Positions 8,614 through 17,168 are shown, counted from the stretch's first letter. The stretch is 64,000 nucleotides of DNA from Mycobacterium conspicuum (GCF_010730195.1 NZ_AP022613.1:1488001-1552000); one strand, 5' to 3'. Notes: a model not told the origin generated them from the letters alone. A program made the numbers and translations.

Positions 8614-9731
8614 GTCTTATCGTCGTTGTTCCGCGGGAAGCCGCCGCCCTGCGGGAACAGCGGGAACACCACGTCGTCGAGCTTCTCCGCGTCCCCGGCG
8701 GTTTTGTTGACGGTCGCGCCCCAGACGTTGCCGTCGGGCGACATCCGCAGCGCCCACGCGTGCGCGTGCGTGTCCTTACGGACCACATCGGGGTCGCCGG
8801 TGACCGCTCCCGTCGACGCGGACAGCCGCACCGCCACCGTCAGCTTGGGGTTGATCAGGTTGATCAGCACCGTCGAATCCATGGCCGCACACCCGGCCAC
8901 GCCCGGCTTGTCCGGCCACGACCACACGGTGGAGACCTCGGACTTCTTGGTGATGCGTTGCAGGCGGTCCCCGGTGGGCGTGCGGTCGGCGACGTACAGC
9001 GAGCCGTCGATGGGGTCGGTGCACAGCCCGCCGCCGGAGCCGATGCCGGACAGCGCCGTCGTCGGCGGTGTCTGACCCACGGTCGTCGGCTGCTCGATGC
9101 GTAACACCTTGCCGGCCAACGATTTCGGGTCGGCGGCCATCGCCGGGTTGCCCGCGTCACCGGTCAGCACCACCAGCGTGGTCGGGCTGGTGAAGATCAA
9201 CGCGCCGGTGTTGCCGGTGGCGCCCTTGGGGATTCCGGTCAGGATGTCCTTCGGGACATCGCCGTCGGCGACCCGGATTACCCGGTTGTCGGTGGGCGTG
9301 CTGATGTAGGCGTACATCAGCCGGTCCTGGGTGTAGGTCGGCGACAGCACGATGTCCATCAGGCCCCCGTCCCCGGAGGGGTCGACGGGGATGACCGTCT
9401 TCACCTTCGGTTCGGCGCTGACCGAGATTTCCTTGACGGCGCCGGTGGTGCGTTCGGCCACCAGCGCGGTCTTGCTGTCGGCCCCCATGATCAGCCCGCT
9501 GGTGCTCTCCAGGCAGCCCTGCATCACCCCCGGCGCGGGGCACGCCTTGGGGAACGGCGTCGGGGGCAGCGGCGGCGGCGGGGGAGGCGTCGAACTGGGC
9601 TGGGGCCGAAGCTCCGGGTTGGTGGTGAAGGGCTGCGATTGCGCGTCGTTGAACCGCGCGCAGCCGCTGGCGACCAGCACCGCCACGGACAGCGCGGCGA
9701 GCCCGCACCGAACCGACCGGCGTATCCGCAT
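8610..9731 (-). CDS. lppZ: Lipoprotein LppZ, beta-propeller sugar-dehydrogenase-like
   Basis: This 373-residue protein opens with a signal peptide and lipobox VASGC, with lipidated Cys24. A Pro-rich linker (about residues 40-60) tethers a glucose/sorbosone dehydrogenase-like beta-propeller. Motifs include the LMDIVLSPTY strand, a GAL-type blade region and GGGLCTDPIDGSLYVADRTP. It is anchored on the outer face of the cytoplasmic membrane. The enzymatic activity is not established. It lies 30 bp downstream of the alpha/beta hydrolase gene on the same strand, probably as a two-gene unit. Confidence 0.92.
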   Translation of the reverse strand: MRIRRSVRCGLAALSVAVLVASGCARFNDAQSQPFTTNPELRPQPSSTPPPPPPLPPTPFPKACPAPGVMQGCLESTSGLIMGADSKTALVAERTTGAVKEISVSAEPKVKTVIPVDPSGDGGLMDIVLSPTYTQDRLMYAYISTPTDNRVIRVADGDVPKDILTGIPKGATGNTGALIFTSPTTLVVLTGDAGNPAMAADPKSLAGKVLRIEQPTTVGQTPPTTALSGIGSGGGLCTDPIDGSLYVADRTPTGDRLQRITKKSEVSTVWSWPDKPGVAGCAAMDSTVLINLINPKLTVAVRLSASTGAVTGDPDVVRKDTHAHAWALRMSPDGNVWGATVNKTAGDAEKLDDVVFPLFPQGGGFPRNNDDKT

Positions 9732-9761
9732 GATCGACAGGCTACGGGAATCCGCGGTCGT

Positions 9762-10904
9762 CTATTGCGGTCGGATTCGGGTGTTGCGGCGGATCGCCGA
9801 CCGTTCCTGCTGCATGTGCCTGGCGGCCCACCGCCGGTATGCTCGCCGCATCCACGACATCCGCTCGTGGGTGCGCTGGGTGTGGCGCACCGGTTCGAGT
9901 TCGACGTGGTCGGGTTCCTCCGCCCCGATTTCGGTGCTGCCGTCGTCGCGGACGAACTCAAGCAGCAGGCCATCGGGGTCGAGCAGCTCACGCTCCCACG
10001 CCGCGTGGTCGTCGACGTCGGCGATGCCGTACGCGTCGGCGGCGTCGCGGATCACCTCCCCGAGTTCACCGTCGAGCAGTTGCCGGAACGCGTCGGCACC
10101 CTGACGGGGCCGGGCGATCATCCACGAGTGGTACGCGCCGGGAACCTTGTAGAGGCTGCCGTCGCAGTCCTCGGCGATTTCGCGTGCGCAGCGGAACGGG
10201 ACGATCATGTCCTTTTCGGCGTGCACCACCATGGTGGGCATCACCTCGTCGCGCATCGCGCGCAGCATCGGGGTGTAGTCACCGGACTCGAGGATGGCCC
10301 GGATCGTGCGGTATGCCCCGAGCGGATTGCCCAGGTTGGGTGTGGCCACCGACGCCAGCAAGCGCAAATAGCCGAGCCGTTCGCCGTGTTCGACCTGGAA
10401 GGGGTCGCCCAGCGTGTCGCGGAACGCGACGTAGACCGCTCCCAGCGCCTTGCGCGGGGACTTCACCAGTTTCGGGATGGCTTTGTCGAACCGCTGCCCG
10501 GCCGCCGCGTCGAACAGGACGGCGGCCAGCACCCGCTCGGGCGCCCGAGCGGCCAGCTGGATGGTCATGCGTCCACCCATCGAATGGCCGGCGAACAGGG
10601 CCTGCCCCACGCCGAGCGCGTCCAGGGTGCGCAACACCGCGTCCGCGCGATCGGTGAAGCTGCACGCATCGCTGGGCAGCCGCCAGGTGTCCCCGTGACC
10701 GGCCGCATCGACGGCGACGACCAGAAATCCCTGACCAGCGATGCGGCTGAGCATGCGCAGGTACGCGCGGCGGCTCAACAGCAGGCCATGCATGAAGACC
10801 AGCGGGATTCCCCGCCCGCCGACGGAGAGCCCGATGTGCCGCCCGTCGTCGAGTTCGACGATGTGATGGGTCAGCCGGACCCGGCGCTGTGCTGTCACGG
10901 TCAC
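9762..10904 (-). CDS. Alpha/beta hydrolase
   Basis: This 380-residue protein runs from GTG 10904 (VTVTAQRRVR). The fold is clear: oxyanion region FMHGLLLS, nucleophile elbow GHSMGG with Ser108, an acid in VVHAEKDMIVPF and a late histidine in VPGAYHSWM. The C-terminal ~90 residues are charged (RELLDPDGLLLEFVRDDG) and outside the catalytic core. The frame is open much further upstream, but those codons overlap the divergent DoxX gene and show no family match. The substrate is unknown; an esterase or lipase role fits. It is upstream of lppZ, separated by 30 bp. Confidence 0.87.
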   Translation of the reverse strand: MTVTAQRRVRLTHHIVELDDGRHIGLSVGGRGIPLVFMHGLLLSRRAYLRMLSRIAGQGFLVVAVDAAGHGDTWRLPSDACSFTDRADAVLRTLDALGVGQALFAGHSMGGRMTIQLAARAPERVLAAVLFDAAAGQRFDKAIPKLVKSPRKALGAVYVAFRDTLGDPFQVEHGERLGYLRLLASVATPNLGNPLGAYRTIRAILESGDYTPMLRAMRDEVMPTMVVHAEKDMIVPFRCAREIAEDCDGSLYKVPGAYHSWMIARPRQGADAFRQLLDGELGEVIRDAADAYGIADVDDHAAWERELLDPDGLLLEFVRDDGSTEIGAEEPDHVELEPVRHTQRTHERMSWMRRAYRRWAARHMQQERSAIRRNTRIRPQ

Positions 10905-11060
10905 TGTCGGGCTGACTACCCGCGCCCGCGCCGCGCACACCACGGCTTTTGGGCCCGCGGAGGCCGATCTGGGCCGGTTTGGGGGGTTGCGCGCCGATTG
11001 CCCCGCGAAACCGCTGCTCAAATCCCCGATTCCAGGCGATTTGCCCTTACCCTGGCACCC

Positions 11061-11912
11061 GTGACCAGTCAATCGCATGACGCACCCTGGCGGCCGCCGG
11101 GTCAATCGCCGGAGCCAGCCCCGGGGCGCCCCGCCGCGGCCCGCCTGGTCGACCCCGAAGATGACCTCACGCCGGTCGGGTATCCAGGTGAATTCGGAAC
11201 CACCGGTGTGATCCCCTACCAGGACCCGAACCAGCCCGGCAGTCCGGGATATGGCCTGCTCGACCAGCAGGAGCCGTTGCCCTACGTCCAGCCGCAATCG
11301 GCGCCCCGGGCGGCACCGATTTCGGCGACCGAGCCCGCCCAGGACGACAGGGTCGACAAGCGCGACGACGACCTGCGCGATGTGGGCCGGCGCGGCACAC
11401 AGCACCTGGGACTGCTGGTCCTGCGTGTCGGGCTCGGCGTGGTGCTGGGCGCGCACGGCCTGCAGAAGCTGTTCGGCTGGTGGGGCGGCTCGGGGCTGAC
11501 CGGGTTCAGAAACTCACTGTCCGACGTCGGCTACCACCACGCCGACATCCTCGCATACGTCAGCGCCGGCGGCGAGATCGTCTCGGGCGCCCTGCTGGTG
11601 CTGGGATTGTTCACGCCGGTGGCCGCCGCGGGCGCGCTCGCGTTCCTGATCAACGGCCTGCTGGTCACCATCTCGGCCAAGCCGCACGCGCACAACCTGA
11701 CGTACTTCCTGCCCGACGGGCACGAGTACCAGATCACCCTGATCGTCATCGCCGTCGCGGTCATCCTGGCCGGTCCCGGCCGCTACGCCCTGGACGGTGG
11801 GCGGGGCTGGGCCTATCGGCCGTTCATCGGCTCATTCGTCGCGCTGGTCTGCGGCATCGCCGCCGGGATCGGGGTGTGGGTGCTGCTCAACGGGGTGAAT
11901 CCGATCGCCTAG
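11061..11912 (+). CDS. DoxX family membrane protein (Rv3005c-like)
   Basis: The protein has 283 residues from GTG 11061. The first ~110 residues are hydrophilic and Pro-rich, probably a cytoplasmic disordered region. A DoxX domain follows, starting with HLGLLVLRVGLGVVLGAHGLQKLFGW, with four membrane segments. It corresponds in position and length to Rv3005c, which in M. tuberculosis is linked to a membrane oxidoreductase complex with SodA and SseA and to oxidative stress. That link is from literature on the homologue and is not visible here. The stop shares CTAG (11909-11912) with the convergent CFP6-like gene. Confidence 0.88.
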   Translation: MTSQSHDAPWRPPGQSPEPAPGRPAAARLVDPEDDLTPVGYPGEFGTTGVIPYQDPNQPGSPGYGLLDQQEPLPYVQPQSAPRAAPISATEPAQDDRVDKRDDDLRDVGRRGTQHLGLLVLRVGLGVVLGAHGLQKLFGWWGGSGLTGFRNSLSDVGYHHADILAYVSAGGEIVSGALLVLGLFTPVAAAGALAFLINGLLVTISAKPHAHNLTYFLPDGHEYQITLIVIAVAVILAGPGRYALDGGRGWAYRPFIGSFVALVCGIAAGIGVWVLLNGVNPIA

Positions 11913-12283
11913 CCGTACGGGTTGGGCACCCGTCCCGAGCTGGCCTCGGTCAACTGCGGCAGGGTCGCGAAGGTTACCGCGGGCAGCCGCAGCTCCGCGC
12001 CGCTTTTCAGCCGCGCGCGTGCCCACGAACCCCGGTTGAACCGCAACCCGTCGATGTCCTCCCAGCGCGCCGACTGGCTGCCCAGCAGCGTCCGCACCGT
12101 CACGCCCTGGTCGTCGGCGACGGTGCGCAGCCGGGCGATCATTGCCGACAACAGCACCGGGATGACCAGCACCGGCGCGCACGGCGGCCACGCCAGCACC
12201 GGTATCAGCAGGCCGAGGGTCACGAATCCGACCGCGAAGTGCGCCATCGGCGAAACCTTGATCACCACGGGAGAGTCGGCCAC
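11909..12283 (-). CDS. cfp6: CFP6-like PH-domain membrane protein
   Basis: This 124-residue protein has two N-terminal hydrophobic segments (about residues 14-30 and 33-48). A small PH-like domain follows, with DQGVTVRTLLGSQSARWEDIDGL, typical of bacterial YdbT/PH_6-type proteins. It matches the position and size class of the low-molecular-weight antigen CFP6 (Rv3004) between the DoxX gene and ilvB. The function is unknown. It is transcribed away from the ilvB leader, so the 12284-12370 interval holds both promoters. Confidence 0.85.
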   Translation of the reverse strand: MADSPVVIKVSPMAHFAVGFVTLGLLIPVLAWPPCAPVLVIPVLLSAMIARLRTVADDQGVTVRTLLGSQSARWEDIDGLRFNRGSWARARLKSGAELRLPAVTFATLPQLTEASSGRVPNPYG

Positions 12284-12332
12284 CCGAGCATCATTTCACC
12301 CGTCGGGCGGCGCGCCCTGACGGCGGCCGGAT

Positions 12333-12362
12333 TTGACTGCTGAGCTGTGCGAAGGCTACCGT
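12333..12362 (+). promoter_or_regulatory. Predicted ilvBNC promoter
   Basis: TTGACT (12333-12338) and TACCGT (12357-12362) are separated by 18 nt and match mycobacterial SigA-type -35 and TANNNT -10 boxes. The predicted transcription start falls at about 12369-12371, at the ATG of the leader peptide, so the leader peptide may be leaderless. Confidence 0.5.
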
Positions 12363-12370
12363 CGGACGCT

Positions 12371-12421
12371 ATGGGTCAGCCCGGAATGCTCGTAGTACTT
12401 AGTCGGCGCGTTGGTGTCTGA
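12371..12421 (+). CDS. ilv operon leader peptide (attenuator)
   Basis: The 16-codon ORF encodes MGQPGMLVVLSRRVGV. Five to six of its residues are the operon end products Leu and Val, including a consecutive Leu-Val-Val-Leu block. Both Val codons in that block are GTA, which is rare in this GC-rich DNA. Start codon, peptide, nested hairpin and terminator lie in the right order ahead of ilvB. The C. glutamicum ilvBNC leader peptide is similar in character (Val run followed by Arg-Arg). Starvation for Val or Leu should stall the ribosome here and prevent termination. An internal ATG at 12386 is an alternative start. Confidence 0.75.
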   Translation: MGQPGMLVVLSRRVGV

Positions 12422-12461
12422 CTAGTTCTTCGGCATTTGAAGCGATCCAGCACCAACGCGC
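12406..12461 (+). promoter_or_regulatory. ilv attenuator pause hairpin
   Basis: GCGCGTTGGTG (12406-12416) and CACCAACGCGC (12451-12461) form a perfect 11-bp stem. The 5' arm lies in the last codons of the leader peptide, so a translating ribosome would disrupt it. The 3' arm ends 1 nt before the terminator stem, the geometry of segments 1 and 2 in classical attenuators. Confidence 0.65.
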
Positions 12462-12462
12462 A

Positions 12463-12496
12463 ACCCTCGTACAGCAGGAGCTGACGGGGGTTTTTT
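12463..12496 (+). terminator. Intrinsic terminator of the ilv attenuator
   Basis: ACCCTCGT (12463-12470) pairs with ACGGGGGT (12484-12491) with one G-U pair. An inner CAGC/GCTG helix closes on the loop AGGA. Six T residues (12491-12496) follow. U-tract terminators are uncommon in mycobacteria, and this one lies 42 nt upstream of the ilvB start, so it must act conditionally. Confidence 0.7.
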
Positions 12497-12537
12497 CATG
12501 CCCCCGCCCGCAACCAAAGAGGACATAAGAGGTCACC

Positions 12538-14397
12538 GTGAGCGCACCTACCAAGCCACAGCCGCAGCACGCGGCCAACGGCGCGCCGGACACCGTGAAA
12601 CCCGCCGCAAAAGCCGCTGCGGCCCACCCGAAACGGGTCGCCCCGGTACAAATGACCGGCGCGCAGTCGGTGATCCGGTCGCTGGAGGAACTCGACGTCG
12701 AGGTCATCTTCGGCATTCCCGGCGGCGCCGTACTGCCGGTCTATGACCCGCTGTTCGATTCGAAGAAGCTGCGCCACGTGCTGGTCCGCCACGAGCAGGG
12801 CGCCGGTCACGCGGCCAGCGGCTATGCGCACGCGACCGGCAAGGTCGGGGTGTGCATGGCGACCTCGGGTCCCGGCGCCACCAATCTGGTGACGCCGCTG
12901 GCCGATGCGCAGATGGACTCGATCCCGGTGGTCGCCGTCACCGGGCAGGTCGGGCGTGGGCTGATCGGGACCGACGCCTTCCAGGAGGCCGACATCTCCG
13001 GCATCACGATGCCGATCACCAAGCACAACTTCCTGGTTCGCTCCGGCGACGACATTCCGCGGGTGATGGCCGAGGCCTTCCACATCGCGGCCTCCGGGCG
13101 CCCCGGCGCGGTGCTCGTCGACATCCCCAAGGACGTGCTGCAGGGCCAGTGCACGTTCAGCTGGCCGCCGCGCATGGAGTTGCCCGGCTACAAGCCGAAC
13201 ACCAAACCGCACAGCAGGCAGATCCGCGACGCCGCCAAGCTGATCGCGGCCGCGCGCAAACCGGTGCTGTACGTGGGCGGCGGCGTGATTCGGGGCGAGG
13301 CGACCGAGGAACTGGCCGAATTGGCCGAACTGACCGGGATCCCGGTGGTCACCACGCTGATGGCGCGCGGGGCGTTCCCGGACAGTCATCGCCAGCACAT
13401 GGGCATGCCGGGCATGCACGGCTCGGTCGGGGCGGTGGCGGCGCTGCAGAAGAGCGACCTGCTGATCGCGCTGGGCACCCGCTTCGACGACCGGGTGACC
13501 GGAAAGCTCGACTCGTTCGCGCCGGAGGCCAAGGTCATTCACGCCGACATCGACCCGGCCGAGATCGGCAAGAACCGGCATGCCGACGTGCCGATCGTCG
13601 GCGACGTCAAGGCCGTCATCGCCGACCTGATCGCGATGCTGCGGCACTACGACATCCCGGGCAACATCGAAATGACCGACTGGTGGGCGTATTTGGACGA
13701 CGTGCAGTCCACCTACCCGTTGAGCTACGGGCCGCAGAGCGACGGCAGCCTGGGCCCGGAATACGTGATCGAGAAGCTGGGCCAGATCGCCGGACCGGAC
13801 GCGGTGTACGTCGCCGGCGTGGGCCAGCACCAGATGTGGGCGGCGCAGTTCATCTCCTACGAAAAGCCGCGCACCTGGCTGAATTCCGGCGGCCTGGGCA
13901 CCATGGGCTTCGCCATCCCGGCGGCCATGGGCGCCAAGATGGCCCGCCCCGACGCCGAGGTCTGGGCGATCGACGGCGACGGCTGCTTCCAGATGACCAA
14001 CCAGGAGTTGGCCACCTGCGCGGTTGAGGGCATCCCGATCAAGGTGGCGCTGATCAACAACGGCAACCTGGGCATGGTGCGGCAGTGGCAGACCCTGTTC
14101 TACGACGAGCGGTACTCGCAGACCGACCTGGCCACGCACTCGCACCGCATCCCCGACTTCGTCAAGCTGGCCGAGGCGCTGGGCTGCGTCGGATTGCGTT
14201 GCGAGCGTGAGGAAGACGTCGTCGACGTCATTAACCAGGCCCGGGCGATCAACGACCGCCCGGTGGTGATCGACTTCATCGTCGGCGCCGACGCACAGGT
14301 GTGGCCGATGGTGGCCGCCGGCACCAGCAATGACGAGATCCAGGCCGCGCGCGGCATCCGCCCGCTGTTCGACGACGAAACCGAAGGGCACGCCTGA
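12538..14397 (+). CDS. ilvB: Acetolactate synthase large subunit
   Basis: This 619-residue catalytic subunit of acetohydroxyacid synthase condenses pyruvate with pyruvate or 2-oxobutyrate, the first shared step to Val, Leu and Ile. The N-terminal ~38 residues are an Ala/Pro/Lys-rich extension. Glu86 in RHEQGAGHAASGYA is the cofactor-activating residue. The thiamine diphosphate motif runs from GDGCFQMTNQELATC to NNGNLGMVRQWQ (about residues 480-520). The start is GTG 12538 with a purine-rich AAGAGG about 8 nt upstream. It overlaps ilvN by 1 nt (TGATG) and sits behind the leader attenuator. Confidence 0.98.
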   Translation: MSAPTKPQPQHAANGAPDTVKPAAKAAAAHPKRVAPVQMTGAQSVIRSLEELDVEVIFGIPGGAVLPVYDPLFDSKKLRHVLVRHEQGAGHAASGYAHATGKVGVCMATSGPGATNLVTPLADAQMDSIPVVAVTGQVGRGLIGTDAFQEADISGITMPITKHNFLVRSGDDIPRVMAEAFHIAASGRPGAVLVDIPKDVLQGQCTFSWPPRMELPGYKPNTKPHSRQIRDAAKLIAAARKPVLYVGGGVIRGEATEELAELAELTGIPVVTTLMARGAFPDSHRQHMGMPGMHGSVGAVAALQKSDLLIALGTRFDDRVTGKLDSFAPEAKVIHADIDPAEIGKNRHADVPIVGDVKAVIADLIAMLRHYDIPGNIEMTDWWAYLDDVQSTYPLSYGPQSDGSLGPEYVIEKLGQIAGPDAVYVAGVGQHQMWAAQFISYEKPRTWLNSGGLGTMGFAIPAAMGAKMARPDAEVWAIDGDGCFQMTNQELATCAVEGIPIKVALINNGNLGMVRQWQTLFYDERYSQTDLATHSHRIPDFVKLAEALGCVGLRCEREEDVVDVINQARAINDRPVVIDFIVGADAQVWPMVAAGTSNDEIQAARGIRPLFDDETEGHA

Positions 14398-14912
14398 TGA
14401 GCATCGGGGCGCCGAAGACGCACACGTTGTCGGTGCTGGTCGAGGACAAACCCGGCGTGCTCGCGCGGGTGGCGGCGTTGTTCAGTCGGCGCGGTTTCAA
14501 CATCGAGTCGCTGGCCGTCGGTGCCACCGAGGACAAGAACATGTCGCGGATGACCATCGTGGTCTCCGCCGAGGAAACCCCGCTCGAACAGATCACCAAG
14601 CAGCTCAACAAGTTGATCAACGTGATCAAGATCATCGAGCAGGAAGACGACAACTCGGTGTCGCGTGAGTTGGCGCTGATCAAGGTACGGGCCGACGCCG
14701 GTACCCGCAGCCAGGTGGTCGAGGCGGCGAACCTGTTCCGCGCCAACATCATTGACGTATCCCCGGAATCGCTGACCGTGGAGGCCACCGGCAACCGCGG
14801 CAAGATCGAAGCGCTGCTGCGGCTGCTGGAGCCGTTCGGTATCCGAGAAATCGCCCAATCAGGAATGGTGTCGTTGTCCCGCGGTCCGCGCGGTATCGGC
14901 GCCGCGAAATAG
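14397..14912 (+). CDS. ilvN: Acetolactate synthase regulatory subunit
   Basis: This 171-residue small subunit has an N-terminal ACT domain (HTLSVLVEDKPGVLARVAALFSRRGF...) that binds valine for feedback inhibition. A second ALS small-subunit domain follows from about residue 85 (RELALIKVRADAGTRSQ). It activates IlvB and confers end-product control. Its ATG shares one base with the ilvB stop, so translation is coupled. ilvC follows after 22 bp. The length fits the mycobacterial IlvN/IlvH form. Confidence 0.97.
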   Translation: MSIGAPKTHTLSVLVEDKPGVLARVAALFSRRGFNIESLAVGATEDKNMSRMTIVVSAEETPLEQITKQLNKLINVIKIIEQEDDNSVSRELALIKVRADAGTRSQVVEAANLFRANIIDVSPESLTVEATGNRGKIEALLRLLEPFGIREIAQSGMVSLSRGPRGIGAAK

Positions 14913-14934
14913 CCAGGAAGAAGGAGATATTCAC

Positions 14935-15948
14935 GTGGCATTAGAGATGTTCTACGACGACGACGCGGACCTGTCGATCATTCAGGGCCGCAAGGTCGGC
15001 GTGATCGGCTACGGCAGCCAGGGCCACGCGCACTCGCTGAGCCTGCGTGACTCCGGCGTGCAGGTGCGCGTCGGGCTCAAGGAGGGTTCCAAGTCCCGGG
15101 CCAAGGTCGAAGAGCAGGGCCTGGATGTCGACACCCCCGCCGAGGTCGCCAAGTGGGCCGACGTGATCATGCTGCTCGCGCCCGACACCGCGCAGGCCGA
15201 CATCTTCAAGAACGACATCGAGCCCAACCTGAAGGCCGGCGACGCTTTGTTTTTCGGTCACGGGCTCAACATTCACTTCGACTTGATCAAGCCGCCCGCC
15301 GATGTCACCGTCGCGATGGTGGCACCCAAGGGCCCCGGGCACCTGGTGCGCCGGCAGTTCGTCGACGGCAAGGGCGTGCCGTGCCTGATCGCCGTCGACC
15401 AGGACCCGACCGGTAGCGGCGAGGCGCTCGCGCTGTCCTACGCCAAGGGCATCGGCGGCACCCGGGCCGGCGTCATCAAGACCACCTTCAAGGACGAGAC
15501 CGAAACCGACCTGTTCGGTGAGCAGGCCGTGTTGTGCGGTGGCACAGGGGAATTGGTGAAGGCCGGTTTCGACGTGATGGTCGAGGCCGGGTATCCGCCG
15601 GAGATGGCGTACTTCGAGGTGCTGCACGAGCTGAAGCTGATCGTCGATTTGATGTACGAGGGCGGCATCGCGCGGATGAACTACTCGGTGTCCGACACCG
15701 CGGAGTTCGGCGGGTACCTGTCCGGGCCGCGGGTCATCGACGCCGACACTAAGGAGCGGATGCGCGGCATCCTGCGCGAGATCCAGGACGGCACCTTCGT
15801 CAAGAAGCTGGTCGCCAACGTCGACGGCGGCAACAAGCAGCTCGAGGGATTGCGCAAGGAAAACGCCGAGCACCCGATCGAGGTCGTGGGCAAGAAGCTG
15901 CGCGACCTGATGAGCTGGGTCGACCGCCCCATCACCGAGACGGCGTAG
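14935..15948 (+). CDS. ilvC: Ketol-acid reductoisomerase
   Basis: This 337-residue class I enzyme isomerizes and reduces acetolactate or acetohydroxybutyrate with NADPH and Mg2+. The Rossmann motif is VGVIGYGSQGHAHSLSLRDSG (20 residues shown in part; about residues 20-40). The metal-binding knotted domain has DLFGEQAVLCGG and EVLHELKLIVDLMYEGG. The start is GTG 14935, preceded by a strong AAGAAGGAG site. It is the last gene of ilvBNC; an 18-bp inverted repeat lies 37 bp after its stop. Confidence 0.98.
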   Translation: MALEMFYDDDADLSIIQGRKVGVIGYGSQGHAHSLSLRDSGVQVRVGLKEGSKSRAKVEEQGLDVDTPAEVAKWADVIMLLAPDTAQADIFKNDIEPNLKAGDALFFGHGLNIHFDLIKPPADVTVAMVAPKGPGHLVRRQFVDGKGVPCLIAVDQDPTGSGEALALSYAKGIGGTRAGVIKTTFKDETETDLFGEQAVLCGGTGELVKAGFDVMVEAGYPPEMAYFEVLHELKLIVDLMYEGGIARMNYSVSDTAEFGGYLSGPRVIDADTKERMRGILREIQDGTFVKKLVANVDGGNKQLEGLRKENAEHPIEVVGKKLRDLMSWVDRPITETA

Positions 15949-15984
15949 CTTCTCGACGAGCCGAGCGCCGGTCGGGTTCTCGAA

Positions 15985-16033
15985 ACTTAAACTACGCACA
16001 CGCTTTTCGGCGTGTCGTGTGCGTGGTTTAAGT
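15985..16033. terminator. Long inverted repeat between ilvC and the DinB gene
   Basis: Arms at 15985-16002 and 16016-16033 (ACTTAAACTACGCACACG and its complement) pair over 18 bp with a single G-T wobble and a 13-nt loop. It lies between convergent genes and is probably a bidirectional terminator. There is no T tract. An alternative inner stem ACACGC/GCGTGT with loop TTTTCG is also possible. Confidence 0.6.
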
Positions 16034-16054
16034 GTCGCGTCGGCGGCGGTGCGC

Positions 16055-16552
16055 CTAGATCTGGCGGCGAATGTCGAGCAGGTGGTGCTGCGCCTCGTGC
16101 AATGTGTGCAGCGCGACCCACCGCAACGACCGTTCGCAGGTCTGCGGGTAGTGGTAGATCAGCGTGCGATCCAAGTCGTCGGGGCCCAGCCGGGTGAGCA
16201 CATTGCTGAAGAGCCGTGCCGCATCACCGAGCTGGCGCGCCACATCCGCGGGCTCCTGCTCGGCATACCCGTCGTGGATGACCCGCTCGTCGCGTCCCGA
16301 CGGTGGACAGTCCGGCCGATCCACCCGGCGGGCCGCGAGCACCCTTTCGCGCTGCACCAGCAGCATGTCCCGCAGGTGACAGCCGTACTCGAGCGGTGAC
16401 CACGCGTCCGGGCGGCGCCGGGAGCGCAGGTCAACGTCTCCGGCACGCAAGATCGCCACGACCTCGGCGACGCGCACCGCGATATCGTCCGCGACGGTCC
16501 CGAACTGACCTAGGTCGTAGACGAATTCGCACTCGGCGCATCGATCGGTCAC
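16055..16552 (-). CDS. DinB-like four-helix metalloenzyme
   Basis: The protein has 165 residues from GTG 16552. It looks like a DinB/mycothiol-transferase superfamily four-helix bundle. Candidate metal ligands are the His in LEYGCHLRDM, the His in DERVIHDGYAEQ and the HEAQHHLLDI cluster near the C-terminus. Related proteins are thiol S-transferases that use mycothiol or bacillithiol, so detoxification is plausible. It lies 11 bp downstream of wrbA and probably forms a unit with it and the upstream dehydrogenase. The exact reaction is unknown. Confidence 0.8.
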   Translation of the reverse strand: MTDRCAECEFVYDLGQFGTVADDIAVRVAEVVAILRAGDVDLRSRRRPDAWSPLEYGCHLRDMLLVQRERVLAARRVDRPDCPPSGRDERVIHDGYAEQEPADVARQLGDAARLFSNVLTRLGPDDLDRTLIYHYPQTCERSLRWVALHTLHEAQHHLLDIRRQI

Positions 16553-16563
16553 AGGACACGCCT

Positions 16564-17163
16564 TTACGACGCCAGCCGTCCGGCGACCGACACCACCCGG
16601 CGGGCCAGATGGTCGAGGGCATGCTGCGTGGGCTCGTCGAAGTCGTCGATGTTGTCGTGCGTCGACACCAGGCTCACCCCGTACGGGTTGCCGTCGACGA
16701 ACTTGCACGGATCGGTATACCCCGGCGCCACGATGATGCCGCCCCAATGGATCAGCGTGATGTAGAGCGAGAGCAGGGTGGTTTCCTGGCCGCCGTGCGC
16801 TGTGTTGGACGAGGTGTAGCCCGCGTACACCTTGTCCGCCAGCTTGCCGTCGGCCCACAGTTTGCCCAGCGAATCGATGAAGGTGCGCAATTGTGCTGCG
16901 GGCGAGCCGAATCGGGTCGGCGAGCCGAAGATCACTGCGTCCGCCCAGACGATGTCGTCCCCGGTGGCGGCCGGAAGGTCTTTGGTCGCTTCGTAATTCG
17001 CGGTCCAGGCGGGGTTGTGCGCGAACGAGGCCGGGTCTTGGGTTTCGGCGACGTGTCGCACTCGGACCTCGGCGCCCGCCGCCTCGGCGGCCGCGGCGAC
17101 GCGCCGGGCCATCGTGGTGCCGTGGCCGGTGGCCGAGTAATAGATGATCGCGAGTTTCGTCAC
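16564..17163 (-). CDS. wrbA: NAD(P)H:quinone oxidoreductase, WrbA type
   Basis: The protein has 199 residues from GTG 17163, the usual WrbA length. The flavodoxin-fold FMN motif is IIYYSATGHGTTMARRV at the N-terminus. The FMN-contacting loop is IFGSPTRFGSPAAQLRTFID, and SSNTAHGGQETTLLSLY is a strong WrbA signature. It performs two-electron reduction of quinones, protecting against redox cycling. It starts 5 bp after the stop of the FAD dehydrogenase gene and precedes the DinB gene by 11 bp, indicating one operon. Confidence 0.93.
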   Translation of the reverse strand: MTKLAIIYYSATGHGTTMARRVAAAAEAAGAEVRVRHVAETQDPASFAHNPAWTANYEATKDLPAATGDDIVWADAVIFGSPTRFGSPAAQLRTFIDSLGKLWADGKLADKVYAGYTSSNTAHGGQETTLLSLYITLIHWGGIIVAPGYTDPCKFVDGNPYGVSLVSTHDNIDDFDEPTQHALDHLARRVVSVAGRLAS

Positions 17164-17168
17164 GGCAG

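Noticed and set aside
9639..11060. Upstream extension of the DoxX-like frame (open from 9639)
   Set aside because: The extension runs opposite the alpha/beta hydrolase and has shadow-type composition. GTG 11061 gives the length expected for the family.
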